64,000 bases of DNA from Arthrobacter sp. PGP41 (GTDB taxonomy: Bacteria; Actinomycetota; Actinomycetes; Actinomycetales; Micrococcaceae), in assembly GCF_002953935.1 (NCBI RefSeq), contig NZ_CP026514.1, positions 1,426,001 to 1,490,000 of the forward strand, read 5' to 3'. Below the pieces are notes generated by a model. That model made no database searches, was not told the DNA's origin, and worked only from the letters and a program-made list of their open reading frames with translations. This document shows, one piece after another, positions 26,108-35,472 of this stretch. Both the position numbers and the translations under genes were made by a program. The first letter of the stretch is position 1. Every line of letters begins with the position of its first letter.

Positions 26108-26173
26108 GCTCCTAGGGTAGCTTTCCGGAGCCTGCAGTTGGCGCCGGAGGCGGTCGGCGCAGGCCGGGGCCGG

Positions 26174-27370
26174 TCACGCATCGTGGCCCGGCTGCGACTT
26201 CGGGACCCGCATGGTGATCAGCGTTCCCTCTCCGGGGGCGGTCTCGATCACCAGCCCGTGGTCGTTGCCGTAGACCTGGCGGAGGCGGGCATCGACGTTC
26301 CGCAGGCCCACATGCTCGCCGTCGGTGTGGCCGGCCAGCATGGACTGGAGCTGGCCGGGGTCCATGCCCACGCCGTCGTCCTCGATGGTCACCTCGGCGA
26401 AGGCGCCGGCGTCGTTGGCCGTGATGCTGATGTGCCCGGCCCCCTCCTTGGCCTCGAGCCCGTGCCGGACCGCGTTCTCCACCAGCGGCTGCAGGCTCAG
26501 GAACGGGATGACGGTGCTGAGTACCTCCGGTGCCACGCGAAGGCTCACCTGGACGCGCTCGCCGAACCGCGCCCGTTCCAGGAGCAGGTACCGGTCGATG
26601 CAGCGGAGCTCCTCGGCGAGCGTGGTGAAGTCCCCGTGCCGCCGGAAGGAATAGCGGGTGAAGTCGGCGAACTCCACCACGAGCTCCCGGGCACGGGCGG
26701 GATCCGTATTGATGAAGGACGCGATGGCGTTCAGTGAGTTGTAGATGAAGTGGGGGCTGATCTGGGCCCGCAGCGCCCGCACTTCGGCCTCCATCAGCTG
26801 GGTGCGTGAGGCGTCCAGTTCCGCGAGCTCCACCTGCACGGCCACCCAGTCCGCCACTTCGCTGGTGGCCCGGACAAGTCCCGCGCCGGCGGACGGGGCG
26901 AAGGCTGCGACGGCGCCCACCACCCGGGAGCCGGCCCGCACCGGCGCGATCACGGCTGCGAACGGGCCCCCCGTAGTGTCCGTGGCGGGGCCTGCGTCCC
27001 CGGCCGGGAGCACAGCCGTCCGGCCGCTCGCCAGGACGCTGGCGGCAAGGTCCATCATCCGCGGTTTCAGGTCCTCACCGGCGCCGTCCCACGCCAGCAC
27101 GCCGGAGGTGTCCATGATCGCCAACGCATCGCAGCCCAGCAAGGCACGCAGCTGGCGGCTGGCCTTGGCCGCGCCCGCGGGGTTGAGTCCGCGGCGGAGG
27201 TGCTGGCCCGCCTGGGAGGCGGCGTGCAGCGTGTGGTAGGTGGCGCGCTCGGCGTCGGTGCCCAGGTCCCGGAAGGACCGGAGCACCTTGAGTCCCACGC
27301 CGACGACGACGGCGATGGCCATGGCGATGACGGCCACGGCTGCGGCAGTCAGGAGGGGGGAGTCCGGCAT
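26174..27370 (-). CDS. LytS-like sensor histidine kinase
   Basis: 398 residues. One N-terminal membrane helix (about 6-30) leads to a GAF-like sensor region (about 55-215). The H-box is of the LytS type, LRAQISPHFIYNSLNAIAS, with the phospho-accepting His near residue 248. The ATPase has EDDGVGMDPGQL and GLRNVDARLRQVYG. The start MPDSPLLTAAA at ATG 27370 places the membrane helix at the N-terminus; the frame extends to 27484 without support. Together with the regulator it probably senses a carboxylate. Confidence 0.88.
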   Translation of the reverse strand: MPDSPLLTAAAVAVIAMAIAVVVGVGLKVLRSFRDLGTDAERATYHTLHAASQAGQHLRRGLNPAGAAKASRQLRALLGCDALAIMDTSGVLAWDGAGEDLKPRMMDLAASVLASGRTAVLPAGDAGPATDTTGGPFAAVIAPVRAGSRVVGAVAAFAPSAGAGLVRATSEVADWVAVQVELAELDASRTQLMEAEVRALRAQISPHFIYNSLNAIASFINTDPARARELVVEFADFTRYSFRRHGDFTTLAEELRCIDRYLLLERARFGERVQVSLRVAPEVLSTVIPFLSLQPLVENAVRHGLEAKEGAGHISITANDAGAFAEVTIEDDGVGMDPGQLQSMLAGHTDGEHVGLRNVDARLRQVYGNDHGLVIETAPGEGTLITMRVPKSQPGHDA

Positions 27371-27469
27371 GGTGCCCAGCGTAGCCGCGGGTGCCGTTTG
27401 TCGCAGCATCCCAACCGTTGAGCGACCGCCGGCGGCCAAGTCTGGAATGTGGCACCCCGCACGCAGCAG

Positions 27470-27485
27470 AGTGATTGTAGTCACA
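27470..27485 (+). promoter_or_regulatory. CRP/GlxR-like site before the DUF485-actP genes
   Basis: AGTGATTGTAGTCACA fits TGTGA-N6-TCACA with one mismatch. It is 67 bp before the DUF485 start and in the divergent region facing the kinase gene. CRP-family control of acetate uptake is known in Corynebacterium (GlxR), so the site makes sense. Confidence 0.55.
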
Positions 27486-27552
27486 TTTGCGGTACCCCGT
27501 CTTCGGGGCCTGCCGTTGGGTGTGTCCAGGCAAGTCTCAACAAGGAGGAACG

Positions 27553-27933
27553 ATGGGTAACGATGCCCACACTCCGGACGCAGCGGCGTCCGTGGACTTC
27601 GAGCAGGTCCAGTCGACGGAGCAGTTCAAGGAACTGCGCAAGCGTCACCGCAGCTTTGTCTTTCCCATGGCAGTCGCATTCCTGCTGTGGTACTTCGCGT
27701 ACGTCCTGCTCGCCGACTACGCCGTGGGCTTCATGTCCACGAAGGTCTGGGGCAACATCAACGTGGGCCTGATCCTCGGCCTGCTCCAGTTCGTGTCAAC
27801 GTTCGCGATCACCGGCTGGTACGTCAGCTACTCCAACCGGCGGCTGGACCCCATCGCGGCCGAAATCCGCAACGAAATCGAAGGACACGAATTTGATAAG
27901 CACGGCAACCGAGTGAGCGGAGCAAACAAATGA
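27553..27933 (+). CDS. DUF485 family membrane protein
   Basis: 126 residues. The motif FKELRKRHRSFVFPMAVAFL, with two membrane segments (about 37-59 and 75-98), is diagnostic for DUF485, encoded next to acetate permeases. ATG 27553 follows AAGGAGGAACG, a strong ribosome site. The last bases overlap the start of actP (ATGA). Confidence 0.93.
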   Translation: MGNDAHTPDAAASVDFEQVQSTEQFKELRKRHRSFVFPMAVAFLLWYFAYVLLADYAVGFMSTKVWGNINVGLILGLLQFVSTFAITGWYVSYSNRRLDPIAAEIRNEIEGHEFDKHGNRVSGANK

Positions 27934-29546
27934 TCGGCATCGCCACCGCGGTGGACGTGGCCGCCCTCAAGGACACCACGCTGCTGAACATGGGGATCTT
28001 CGGCCTGTTCGTGGCCGTGACCATGGTGATCGTCTTCCGTGCCAGCCGGAACAACAAGACCGCCGCGGACTACTACGCTGCCGGCCGCTCCTTCACCGGC
28101 TCGCAGAACGGCACCGCCATCGCGGGCGACTACCTCTCCGCGGCCTCGTTCCTGGGCATCACCGGCGCCATCGCCATCAACGGCTATGACGGGTTCATGT
28201 ACTCCATCGGCTTCCTGGTGGCCTGGCTCGTGGCGCTGCTGCTCGTGGCCGAACTCCTGCGCAACACCGGCAAATTCACCATGGCCGATGTGTTGTCCTT
28301 CCGGCTCAAGCAGCGGCCCGTGCGCATCGCTGCCGCCATCTCCACCCTCGCCGTCTGTTTCTTCTACCTCCTCGCCCAGATGGCAGGCGCCGGAAGCCTG
28401 ATTTCGCTCCTGCTCGGCATCAGCGACTGGGGCGGACAGGCACTGGTGATCATCGTCGTCGGCGCCCTCATGATCATGTATGTCCTCATCGGCGGCATGA
28501 AGGGCACCACCTGGGTGCAGATCATCAAGGCAATCCTGCTCATTGCAGGCGCCGCCGTCATGACACTCTGGGTCCTGGCCATCTACGGCTTCAACCTCTC
28601 CAGCCTCCTGGGCGCCGCAGTGGAGACGGCCAACAACCCGGCCGTCCTCAACCCGGGCCTGCAGTACGGCAAGACCGAAACCTCGAAGCTCGACTTCATG
28701 TCACTCGGCCTGGCCCTGGTCCTCGGCACGGCCGCCCTGCCGCACGTGCTCATGCGCTTCTACACGGTCCCCACGGCCAAGGAAGCCCGCAAGTCCGTGG
28801 TCTGGTCCATCTGGCTGATCGGCCTCTTCTACCTCTTCACCCTGGTGCTGGGCTACGGTGCCGCTGCCCTGGTGGGTGCCGACACCATCAAGAGCGCCCC
28901 GGGCGGCGTGAACTCGGCTGCCCCGCTCCTGGCCTTCTACCTTGGCGGACCGCTGCTGCTGGGCTTCATCTCAGCCGTCGCGTTCGCCACCATCCTCGCC
29001 GTCGTGGCCGGCCTGACCATCACGGCTGCGGCTTCCTTTGCCCATGACATCTACGCCAGCGTCATCTCCAAGGGGAAGGCCGACGCCGACACGGAAGTTA
29101 AGGTGGCCCGGCGCACCGTCGTGGTCATCGGCGTCCTCGCAATCCTGGGCGGCATCCTCGCCAACGGACAGAACGTGGCGTTCCTCGTGGCGCTCGCATT
29201 CGCCGTCGCAGCCTCCGCCAACCTGCCCACGATCATCTACTCCCTGTTCTGGCGCAGGTTCACCACCCAGGGCGCGGTCTGGAGCATGTACGGCGGCCTG
29301 GGCTCCGCGATCGTCCTGATCATCTTCTCGCCGGTGGTCTCCGGCGCAGCAACATCGATGATCAAGGACGCGAACTTCGCGCTCTTCCCGCTGAGCAACC
29401 CCGGCATCGTGTCCATTCCGCTCGCGTTCCTGCTGGGCTGGCTGGGAACCGTCCTCGACAAAAAGCGCGAGGACACCGCCAAGCAGGCCGAAATGGAAGT
29501 CCGGTCCCTCACGGGGGTGGGTGCCGAAAAGGCCACCAGCCACTGA
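27930..29546 (+). CDS. actP: Cation/acetate symporter
   Basis: 538 residues, about 13 membrane helices. GDYLSAASFLGITGAIA and FTMADVLSFRLKQRPVRIAA are hallmark ActP segments of the sodium:solute symporter family. The gene pair DUF485-actP is the standard arrangement. Acetate, propionate or pyruvate uptake is the likely role. A bidirectional terminator follows. Confidence 0.92.
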   Translation: MIGIATAVDVAALKDTTLLNMGIFGLFVAVTMVIVFRASRNNKTAADYYAAGRSFTGSQNGTAIAGDYLSAASFLGITGAIAINGYDGFMYSIGFLVAWLVALLLVAELLRNTGKFTMADVLSFRLKQRPVRIAAAISTLAVCFFYLLAQMAGAGSLISLLLGISDWGGQALVIIVVGALMIMYVLIGGMKGTTWVQIIKAILLIAGAAVMTLWVLAIYGFNLSSLLGAAVETANNPAVLNPGLQYGKTETSKLDFMSLGLALVLGTAALPHVLMRFYTVPTAKEARKSVVWSIWLIGLFYLFTLVLGYGAAALVGADTIKSAPGGVNSAAPLLAFYLGGPLLLGFISAVAFATILAVVAGLTITAAASFAHDIYASVISKGKADADTEVKVARRTVVVIGVLAILGGILANGQNVAFLVALAFAVAASANLPTIIYSLFWRRFTTQGAVWSMYGGLGSAIVLIIFSPVVSGAATSMIKDANFALFPLSNPGIVSIPLAFLLGWLGTVLDKKREDTAKQAEMEVRSLTGVGAEKATSH

Positions 29547-29598
29547 CCTGCGCCCAGCCCCTGGCCGTCATCAACCGCCGGCCGAGGGCAAGAACACC

Positions 29599-29647
29599 GA
29601 AGAGCCTCCGTACCGGGAACATTCCATTCCTGGTACGGAGGCTCTTC
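29599..29647 (+). terminator. Bidirectional terminator after actP
   Basis: GAAGAGCCTCCGTACC pairs with GGTACGGAGGCTCTTCC around a 17-base loop. There is only a short T-rich end on each side. It lies between actP and the convergent gene ending at 29665. Confidence 0.75.
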
Positions 29648-29664
29648 CGTTCCTGCCGGAGCTG

Positions 29665-30231
29665 CTAGCCCGCGGGCCTCAGTTTGATGTTGGTCATCTT
29701 GAGCTCGTCGGCTCCTTCAAAGCGGTAGGCGAGGTCCACCTCTTTGCCCTCGCAGCTAATGAGTCCGACAATATCTGCCGACTTGGTTCCGTTCTCGGTG
29801 GCAACCTTAAGGTCGGTGTAGGCCGGTTTGCAGGATCGGTCCATCTCCAGGCTTTTGACGCCGGAAATGAAGGCCTCCTTGGACAGCTGCTCCTGCAGCG
29901 CCGGGTCGAGGTACTCGTCGTATGCTTTGGAACTGTCCCCGGCGATCACCAGCTTCGTGAAACCGTCCGCCAGGCCCCGCGCCTGGTTGGTGGCGCTGCC
30001 CGCTATGTTGACCAGGATGATGATCCCGAGGATCACCAGCAGCAGGACGCCGCCGGCGCCGGCCGCAATGATCCACAGTTTCCGCCGGTTCCTTGGCGTC
30101 CTTGGCGGCGGCTGCCCCGGGAGCCCGAAGGGCGCGGAGTCCGGGCCCTGCCCGAAGTGCGGCTGCTGGGGCAGCTGCCGGGACCCAAAGCCGGTGTGGC
30201 CCGGCTGGTACGGTTCCTGAGGAGTGCTCAA
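29665..30231 (-). CDS. Membrane-anchored hypothetical protein
   Basis: About 188 residues. A Pro/Gln/Gly-rich N-terminal region (about 1-47) is followed by one strong membrane helix (about 52-75) and an outer domain of about 110 residues of the DUF4878-like type (FTKLVIAGDSSKAYDEYLDP). The outer domain contains two Cys that may pair. The start may be TTG 30231 (LSTPQEPYQPGH), since no ATG or GTG lies in a good place; the open frame reaches 30312. The function is unknown. Confidence 0.65.
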   Translation of the reverse strand: MSTPQEPYQPGHTGFGSRQLPQQPHFGQGPDSAPFGLPGQPPPRTPRNRRKLWIIAAGAGGVLLLVILGIIILVNIAGSATNQARGLADGFTKLVIAGDSSKAYDEYLDPALQEQLSKEAFISGVKSLEMDRSCKPAYTDLKVATENGTKSADIVGLISCEGKEVDLAYRFEGADELKMTNIKLRPAG

Positions 30232-30391
30232 AATGGAGCCTTTCGGGAAAAGTGGTGCTGCGCACCGCTCGGTGGCGGGGATCCTGTGCCGGCCCCGCCA
30301 ATTAACTGGCACCAGCCTATAGCGCGGGCTGCCGGCCTCGTACTCCGGCCCGCCTTCCGCCGTCGTACTTTACGTCGATGCGGGACGCCCG

Positions 30392-30865
30392 CTAGCCGCG
30401 TTCGGAACCACGGTCAAGCAGGGGCTGCACCCGGAACGGAATGAGTTCCCCCATGGCCAGGGCCGTGTCAGTCCTGTCCACGCCTGCGCACGCCAGGATT
30501 TTCCCGTTGATCCGGAACAGGTCCTCGGCGTCCAGTGCCACCACCCGCAGCAGCAGGTCCGCCGAACCTGTCAGGCCGTAGCCCTCAAGGATCTCGGGGA
30601 TGACTGCAAGTTCCTTTGCCAGCTGGGCGAGCCGTTGCTGCTGGACGTGGACGGAAATGAAAGCCATCAGCGGGTAGCCCAGGGCAGCGGGGTTGATCCT
30701 CCGCTCGAAGGACAGGAAGACGTGCCTTTTCTCCAACTGCGCCATGCGCGCCTGCACGGTGTTCCGGGACAGGCCAAGCTTCTGGGCCAGCGCCACCACC
30801 GTCTTCCGCGGGTCCTGGGCCAAGGCCGAAAGCAGGCGGGTGTCGGTGCCATCCAGGGCTTGCAT
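30392..30865 (-). CDS. Lrp/AsnC-family regulator
   Basis: 157 residues. An N-terminal winged helix (LDGTDTRLLSALAQDPRKTV; LGLSRNTVQARMAQLEKR) and a C-terminal RAM domain (FISVHVQQQRLAQLAKEL). It is divergent from bkdA, the position of BkdR, which responds to branched-chain amino acids in other bacteria. ATG 30865 was chosen because it begins MQALDGTD; ATG 30883 lies six codons upstream. The sites at 30903-30967 lie between the two genes. Confidence 0.9.
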   Translation of the reverse strand: MQALDGTDTRLLSALAQDPRKTVVALAQKLGLSRNTVQARMAQLEKRHVFLSFERRINPAALGYPLMAFISVHVQQQRLAQLAKELAVIPEILEGYGLTGSADLLLRVVALDAEDLFRINGKILACAGVDRTDTALAMGELIPFRVQPLLDRGSERG

Positions 30866-30902
30866 AATGCGCAACGTTAGCACGGTCGCGGGCCGCCGCG
30901 CA

Positions 30903-30915
30903 GAGCATTTTGCTC
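30903..30915. promoter_or_regulatory. Palindrome between lrp-like gene and bkdA
   Basis: GAGCATTTTGCTC, with arms GAGCA and TGCTC. A partial repeat of it (GAGCATTGTG) starts at 30944. It is a candidate Lrp-type site for the neighbouring regulator. Confidence 0.45.
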
Positions 30916-30947
30916 AATGATCGCGCCGGTGGTTGTACCTCCTGAGC

Positions 30948-30967
30948 ATTGTGAGTAGGGTCACAAT
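30948..30967. promoter_or_regulatory. Perfect CRP/GlxR-like palindrome upstream of bkdA
   Basis: ATTGTGAGTAGGGTCACAAT. The core TGTGA-N6-TCACA at 30950-30965 is a perfect match to the CRP consensus. It overlaps CAATAT (30964-30969), a possible -10. It suggests cAMP or carbon control of branched-chain oxoacid breakdown. Confidence 0.65.
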
Positions 30968-31059
30968 ATCCGGGGCAAAGGCGCCCGGGCGGCCGGCGGC
31001 CGGCGGGACCACAAGTCCCCAAACCGCGGGTCAACCACGTGAGAAGATTGCGGGCTATC

Positions 31060-32229
31060 GTGTCTACAGACGAAACGGGCCAGGGCGGATCCACCGCCTC
31101 CATCAGTGCCCGGTTACCCCATGGACAAGGACGGGACCTGGTCCAGTTGGTCACCCCTTCCGGAGAACGGGTCAGCCATCCGGAATTCGACTACTGGGTC
31201 CGGGACATCACCGACGAGCAATTGTGTTCCCTTTTTGAGGACATGAGCGTCATCCGGCGCATCGACGTCGAGGCAACGGCCCTGCAGCGGCAGGGCGAAC
31301 TTGGGTTGTGGCCGCCGCTGCTGGGACAGGAAGCGGCGCAGGTTGGCTCCGGCCGCGCGCTCCGCAGCGACGACTTCGTCTTCTCCAGCTATCGGGAGAA
31401 CGGGGTGGCGTACTGCCGCGGAGTGGACCTGACGGACCTCGTCCGGGTGTGGCGCGGCAACGCGTCCTCGGGCTGGGATCCCTATACGGTCAACATGGCC
31501 ACCCCGCAGATCATCATCGGCGCCCAGACCCTGCATGCCACCGGCTACGCCATGGGCATCCAGGACGATGGCGCAGATTCGGTGGCCGTGACCTATTTCG
31601 GCGATGGCGCCACCAGCGAAGGTGACGTCAACGAGGCAATGGTGTTTGCCGCAAGCTTCCAGGTCCCCGTGGTGTTTTTCTGCACCAACAACCACTGGGC
31701 AATCTCCGAGCCTGTCCGGCTCCAGTCCCACATCCAGCTCGCGGACAGGGCTGCCGGGTTCGGCATCCCCAGCCTGCGCGTGGACGGCAACGACGTCCTG
31801 GCGGTCATGGCGGCAACGCGGGTGGCCCTGGACCGGGCACGGCGCGGCGGCGGCCCGACCTTCATCGAGGCGGTCAGCTACCGGATGGGCCCGCACACCA
31901 CGGCGGATGACCCCACCCGCTACCGCGACCCCAACGAACTCGAGGACTGGGCTGCCAAGGACCCGATCAGCCGGATTGCCGCACTGTTGGACCGGAAGGG
32001 CCTGCTGACCGAAGAACTGCAGCAGCAGGTGAAGGACAAGGCCGACGCCGTGGCGCGCGAGATGCGCACGGGGTGCATCACCATGCCGGACCCCGAACCG
32101 CTGGACGTCTTCAGGCACGTCTACAGCACACCCAACTCCTGGCTGGACCGGCAGCAGGACCACTACGCCCGTTACCTCGCCTCCTTCGGTGATCCCGCTG
32201 GGGCCGTCCCAGAAGAAGGTGCACGCTGA
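31060..32229 (+). CDS. bkdA: Branched-chain 2-oxoacid dehydrogenase E1, alpha subunit
   Basis: 389 residues. The thiamine diphosphate motif is GDGATSEGDVNEAMVFAASF (about 184-203), with the end NNHWAISEP. With BkdB it decarboxylates branched 2-oxoacids (from Leu, Ile, Val) and passes the acyl group to the lipoyl arm of E2. The pyruvate dehydrogenase version has the same fold, so the choice rests on neighbours: an Lrp regulator, and a leucine pathway downstream. GTG 31060 was used; GTG 31039 is also possible. An E3 gene is not in the window. Confidence 0.88.
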   Translation: MSTDETGQGGSTASISARLPHGQGRDLVQLVTPSGERVSHPEFDYWVRDITDEQLCSLFEDMSVIRRIDVEATALQRQGELGLWPPLLGQEAAQVGSGRALRSDDFVFSSYRENGVAYCRGVDLTDLVRVWRGNASSGWDPYTVNMATPQIIIGAQTLHATGYAMGIQDDGADSVAVTYFGDGATSEGDVNEAMVFAASFQVPVVFFCTNNHWAISEPVRLQSHIQLADRAAGFGIPSLRVDGNDVLAVMAATRVALDRARRGGGPTFIEAVSYRMGPHTTADDPTRYRDPNELEDWAAKDPISRIAALLDRKGLLTEELQQQVKDKADAVAREMRTGCITMPDPEPLDVFRHVYSTPNSWLDRQQDHYARYLASFGDPAGAVPEEGAR

Positions 32230-33239
32230 TGACCCAGATGACCTTTGCCCGTGCCATCAATGCCGGCCTCCGGAAGTCCCTCGAGAACGATCCCAAAGTG
32301 GTGCTCCTGGGCGAGGACATCGGCACCCTCGGCGGCGTGTTCCGTGTGACCGACGGGCTGCAGAAGGACTTCGGGAAGCACCGCGTGGTTGATACGCCAC
32401 TGGCTGAATCGGCCATTGTGGGCACCGCCGTCGGCCTCGCCTACCGGGGCTTCCGCCCGGTGGTGGAAATCCAGTTCGACGGTTTCGTGTACCCCGCATT
32501 CGACCAGATTGTCAGCCAGGTGGCCAAGATCCACTACCGCACCCGCGGAGCGGTGAAGATGCCCATCACCATCAGGATTCCGTTCGGCGGCGGCATCGGC
32601 TCACCCGAGCACCACTCCGAATCTCCGGAGGCCTACTTCACCCACACGTCCGGCCTGCGCGTGGTGACCGTTGCGGATCCGCAGGACGCCTACACGGTGA
32701 TCCAGCAGGCCATCTCCTGCGACGACCCCGTGCTCTACTTTGAACCCAAGCGCCGCTACCACGACAAAGGCGAGGTTGACGAGGCACTGGACCCTGCCAC
32801 CGCGGCGCCCATGGGCCAGGCGCGCGTCCTGGCCAAGGGCACCGACGTCACGCTGGTGGCTTACGGCCCGCTGGTCAAGACGGCCCTCGATGCAGCTTCC
32901 GCGGCCGCCGACGAAGGGATTTCCATCGAGGTCATCGACCTTCGCTCGCTGGCGCCGGTGGACTATGGCACGGTTGTTGCCTCCGTGCGCCGAACCGGAC
33001 GAATGGTCATTACCCACGAGGCCGGGCAGTCGGGCGGCCTGGGTGCAGAAGTGGCGGCGAGCATTACCGAGCGGTGCTTCTACTACCTGGAAGCCCCGCC
33101 GGTCCGCGTCACCGGGTTCGACATTCCCTACCCCTACTCCAAGCTTGAAATGCACCATCTGCCAGGCCTGGACCGAATCCTCGACGGCGTGGACCGTGCC
33201 CTTGGCCGGCCTAACTCCCTCAGCGGGCTGGAAGGATGA
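32229..33239 (+). CDS. bkdB: Branched-chain 2-oxoacid dehydrogenase E1, beta subunit
   Basis: 336 residues. It has the transketolase pyrimidine-binding fold (VVLLGEDIGTLGGVFRVTDG, about 25-44) and the C-terminal domain beginning GTDVTLVAYGPLVKTALDAA. ATG 32229 overlaps the stop region of bkdA, and its TGA overlaps the E2 start. All of the E1 length is present. Confidence 0.93.
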   Translation: MTQMTFARAINAGLRKSLENDPKVVLLGEDIGTLGGVFRVTDGLQKDFGKHRVVDTPLAESAIVGTAVGLAYRGFRPVVEIQFDGFVYPAFDQIVSQVAKIHYRTRGAVKMPITIRIPFGGGIGSPEHHSESPEAYFTHTSGLRVVTVADPQDAYTVIQQAISCDDPVLYFEPKRRYHDKGEVDEALDPATAAPMGQARVLAKGTDVTLVAYGPLVKTALDAASAAADEGISIEVIDLRSLAPVDYGTVVASVRRTGRMVITHEAGQSGGLGAEVAASITERCFYYLEAPPVRVTGFDIPYPYSKLEMHHLPGLDRILDGVDRALGRPNSLSGLEG

Positions 33240-34657
33240 GCGCCACCATGATCAAGGAATTCCGGTTGCCGGACCTGGGCGAGGGACTTACTGAATCGGA
33301 GATCCTCAGCTGGAAGGTGGGAGTGGGCGATACCGTCAGCCTGAACCAGGTGATTGCGGAAGTTGAAACGGCGAAGGCAGTGGTGGAGCTCCCGTCCCCG
33401 TTTGCCGGGGTCATCAAGGAACTGCACGAGCAGCCGGGCTCGGTGGTGGAGGTGGGCAAGCCTATCGTCTCCTTCGAGGTAGCGGACGACGCCGGGCAGG
33501 CACCTTCGGGGGGAACGGGGGAGGCGGCATCCGGGGCAGCGTCGGGGGCGCCCAAAAGGGAGCCAAACCTGGTGGGCTACGGCGCCGTCCCGGAAAGCAC
33601 CGGCCGGCCCGCGCGGCGGCCGCGGAACATCCCGGTGCCTGAGAGTGTCGCCAGGCCTGTCGACACCAGGCCTGTCGACACCAGTCCTGTCGACACCAAA
33701 CCTGCCCAAACCGAACCTGCCCAAACCAGTCCTGCCGAGACCACGGCCGACCGCCCCCGGTCCACGCCGCCGGTCCGGAAGCTGGCGAAAGACCTCGGGG
33801 TGGACCTGGCGGAGGTGGCCGGGACCGGTCCGCAGGGGCTGATTACCCGCGAGGACGTGCAGCACTTTGTGGATGGCAAATCCCGCGGCATTAGTGCAGG
33901 CGCTGGCGCGGGCCACGAAGCAGCCACTTCAACGGCGTGGCAGGCGCATCCGGATGGACGGGAGTCCCGGACCCCCATCAAGGGCGTCCGGAAGCTCACG
34001 GCCGCCGCCATGGTGCAGAGTGCTTTCACTGCACCGCACGCCACGGAATTCCTGACCATCGACGTCACTCCCGCCATGGAACTGCTTGCCCGGCTTCGGG
34101 ACAGCAGGGCATTCGCGGGATACAAGCTGACCCCGCTGACCCTGGCGGCAAAGGCGGTGCTTATAGCCCTCCGGCGCAATCCGTCGCTCAACTCGCACTG
34201 GGACGAGGAAACCCAGGAGATCGTCACTTTCAACTACGTCAACCTCGGCATAGCGGCCGCCACGCCGAGGGGCCTCATGGTGCCCAACATCAAGGACGCG
34301 GACTCATTGTCCCTGGCCCGGCTGGCAGAAGCACTGACGGCGCTCGCGGAAACCGCCCGGGCCGGCAAGACCCCGCCGTCGGACCTGTCCGGAGGCACCA
34401 TCTCCATCACCAATATCGGCGTCTTCGGTATCGACGCCGGCACCCCCATCCTGAACCCGGGGGAAGCGGCGATCCTGGCGCTGGGAGCCGTGCGGACGGT
34501 GCCTTGGGAGCATCGCGGGGAGGTTGCCCTGCGCCAGGTGATGACCCTGAGCCTGTCCTTTGACCACCGGCTGGTGGATGGCGAACAGGGTTCGCGTTTC
34601 CTTGCCGATGTGGGTGCCATCCTGGCCGACCCCGGCATGGTCCTCACGATGGTCTAG
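33236..34657 (+). CDS. bkdC: Dihydrolipoamide acyltransferase (E2) of the branched-chain complex
   Basis: 473 residues. One lipoyl domain (1-80) with Lys47 in [11 protein letters not shown] repetitive linker follows, then the E1/E3-binding domain ([20 protein letters not shown], about 181-200) and the catalytic acyltransferase domain from about 245. The active site H-x3-D-G is in [11 protein letters not shown], His about 444. It forms the core of the complex. The ATG overlaps the bkdB stop. Confidence 0.93.
   Translation: MSATMIKEFRLPDLGEGLTESEILSWKVGVGDTVSLNQVIAEVETAKAVVELPSPFAGVIKELHEQPGSVVEVGKPIVSFEVADDAGQAPSGGTGEAASGAASGAPKREPNLVGYGAVPESTGRPARRPRNIPVPESVARPVDTRPVDTSPVDTKPAQTEPAQTSPAETTADRPRSTPPVRKLAKDLGVDLAEVAGTGPQGLITREDVQHFVDGKSRGISAGAGAGHEAATSTAWQAHPDGRESRTPIKGVRKLTAAAMVQSAFTAPHATEFLTIDVTPAMELLARLRDSRAFAGYKLTPLTLAAKAVLIALRRNPSLNSHWDEETQEIVTFNYVNLGIAAATPRGLMVPNIKDADSLSLARLAEALTALAETARAGKTPPSDLSGGTISITNIGVFGIDAGTPILNPGEAAILALGAVRTVPWEHRGEVALRQVMTLSLSFDHRLVDGEQGSRFLADVGAILADPGMVLTMV
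33656..33745 (+). repeat. Tandem 15-bp repeats in the E2 linker
   Basis: Six imperfect units, CCTGTCGACACCAGG in the first three and CCTGCCCAAACCGAA-type in the next two, ending in a degraded copy. They code for repeats of P-V-D-T-x and P-A-Q-T-x in the flexible linker between lipoyl and binding domains. Copy number could vary between strains without breaking the frame. Confidence 0.85.
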
Positions 34658-34703
34658 GCCATGGACGGCCCTGGCCCGCTTGAGCGTTGCTGCCCGGCAC
34701 CGC

Positions 34704-35384
34704 TTATGCGGTCCGGGGCCGTTCGTGGGACTTGGCGTCAACCAACAGCGCTGCCAGCGCCATGCTCTCAAGCAGCGGGCGGGCGGTTCCGGCGGCCACC
34801 TTCCGGCCGTGGCTGCGGACCGAGTGCGGTGTGGAGTTGATCAGGCCGAACGTGGCGTGGGCCCGCATCCGGAGCTCCGAACCGTCCGTCGCGGGATGGA
34901 GCCTCGCGAGGACGTCCACCCAGACCTCCACATAACTGCGCTGGAGGATCCGCACCGCCTCCTGGTCCTGTTCGGACAGGCTGCTGAAGTCCCTGTCCTG
35001 GACACGGATGACGTCCGGCTTGCCCAGGGCAAAATCCACCTGGAACTCCACCAGTCCCCGCAGGGCTGCCAGGGGATCGGCATTGTCCGCCACCACCCGG
35101 CGCCCGCCGTCCAGCAGCTCCTGGCTGACAGTAACCAGCAGGTCGGCCAGCACCGCCTGCTTGCCCGGAAAATGGCGGTAAACGGCCGGGCCACTGACGC
35201 CCGCGGCAGCACCGAGGTCCTCCAGAGACACGCGGTTGAAGCCGTGCAGGGCAAAGAGGGACGCGGCAGCGGACAGCAGCGCCTGGCGGCGGTTCTCCTT
35301 CGCCCTGCTCCGCTGCGTTGTACTGCCGCTGCGCTGTGTTGTACTGCTGCGCTCGCCGGCGGGCGCCGCATCTGTGCTTGGCAC
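34704..35384 (-). CDS. TetR-family regulator, BkaR-like
   Basis: 226 residues. The N-terminus is Ser/Thr/Gln-rich with a duplicated [13 protein letters not shown]. The helix-turn-helix is [20 protein letters not shown] (about 52-71). A ligand-binding region of about 150 residues follows. It is divergent from mccB with two palindromes between. The M. tuberculosis homologue in the same setting, Rv2506 (BkaR), represses branched-chain amino acid breakdown genes, so the same role is inferred. Its ligand is probably an acyl-CoA. Confidence 0.88.
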   Translation of the reverse strand: MPSTDAAPAGERSSTTQRSGSTTQRSRAKENRRQALLSAAASLFALHGFNRVSLEDLGAAAGVSGPAVYRHFPGKQAVLADLLVTVSQELLDGGRRVVADNADPLAALRGLVEFQVDFALGKPDVIRVQDRDFSSLSEQDQEAVRILQRSYVEVWVDVLARLHPATDGSELRMRAHATFGLINSTPHSVRSHGRKVAAGTARPLLESMALAALLVDAKSHERPRTA

Positions 35385-35446
35385 AATTCCTCCTCGGACC
35401 CGGAGAGTCTAGCAAGGCAGTCCCTGCCCCTGTGTTGGACATCACA

Positions 35447-35462
35447 GTTAATCGAGACTAAC
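35447..35462. promoter_or_regulatory. TetR operator 1 before mccB
   Basis: GTTAATCGAGACTAAC, with GTTA and TAAC ends. It is centred 26 bp from operator 2, about two and a half helical turns. It fits the pattern GTTAnTC-n5-TAAC and lies in the divergent region of the TetR gene and mccB. Confidence 0.65.
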
Positions 35463-35472
35463 CTGAATTTCA

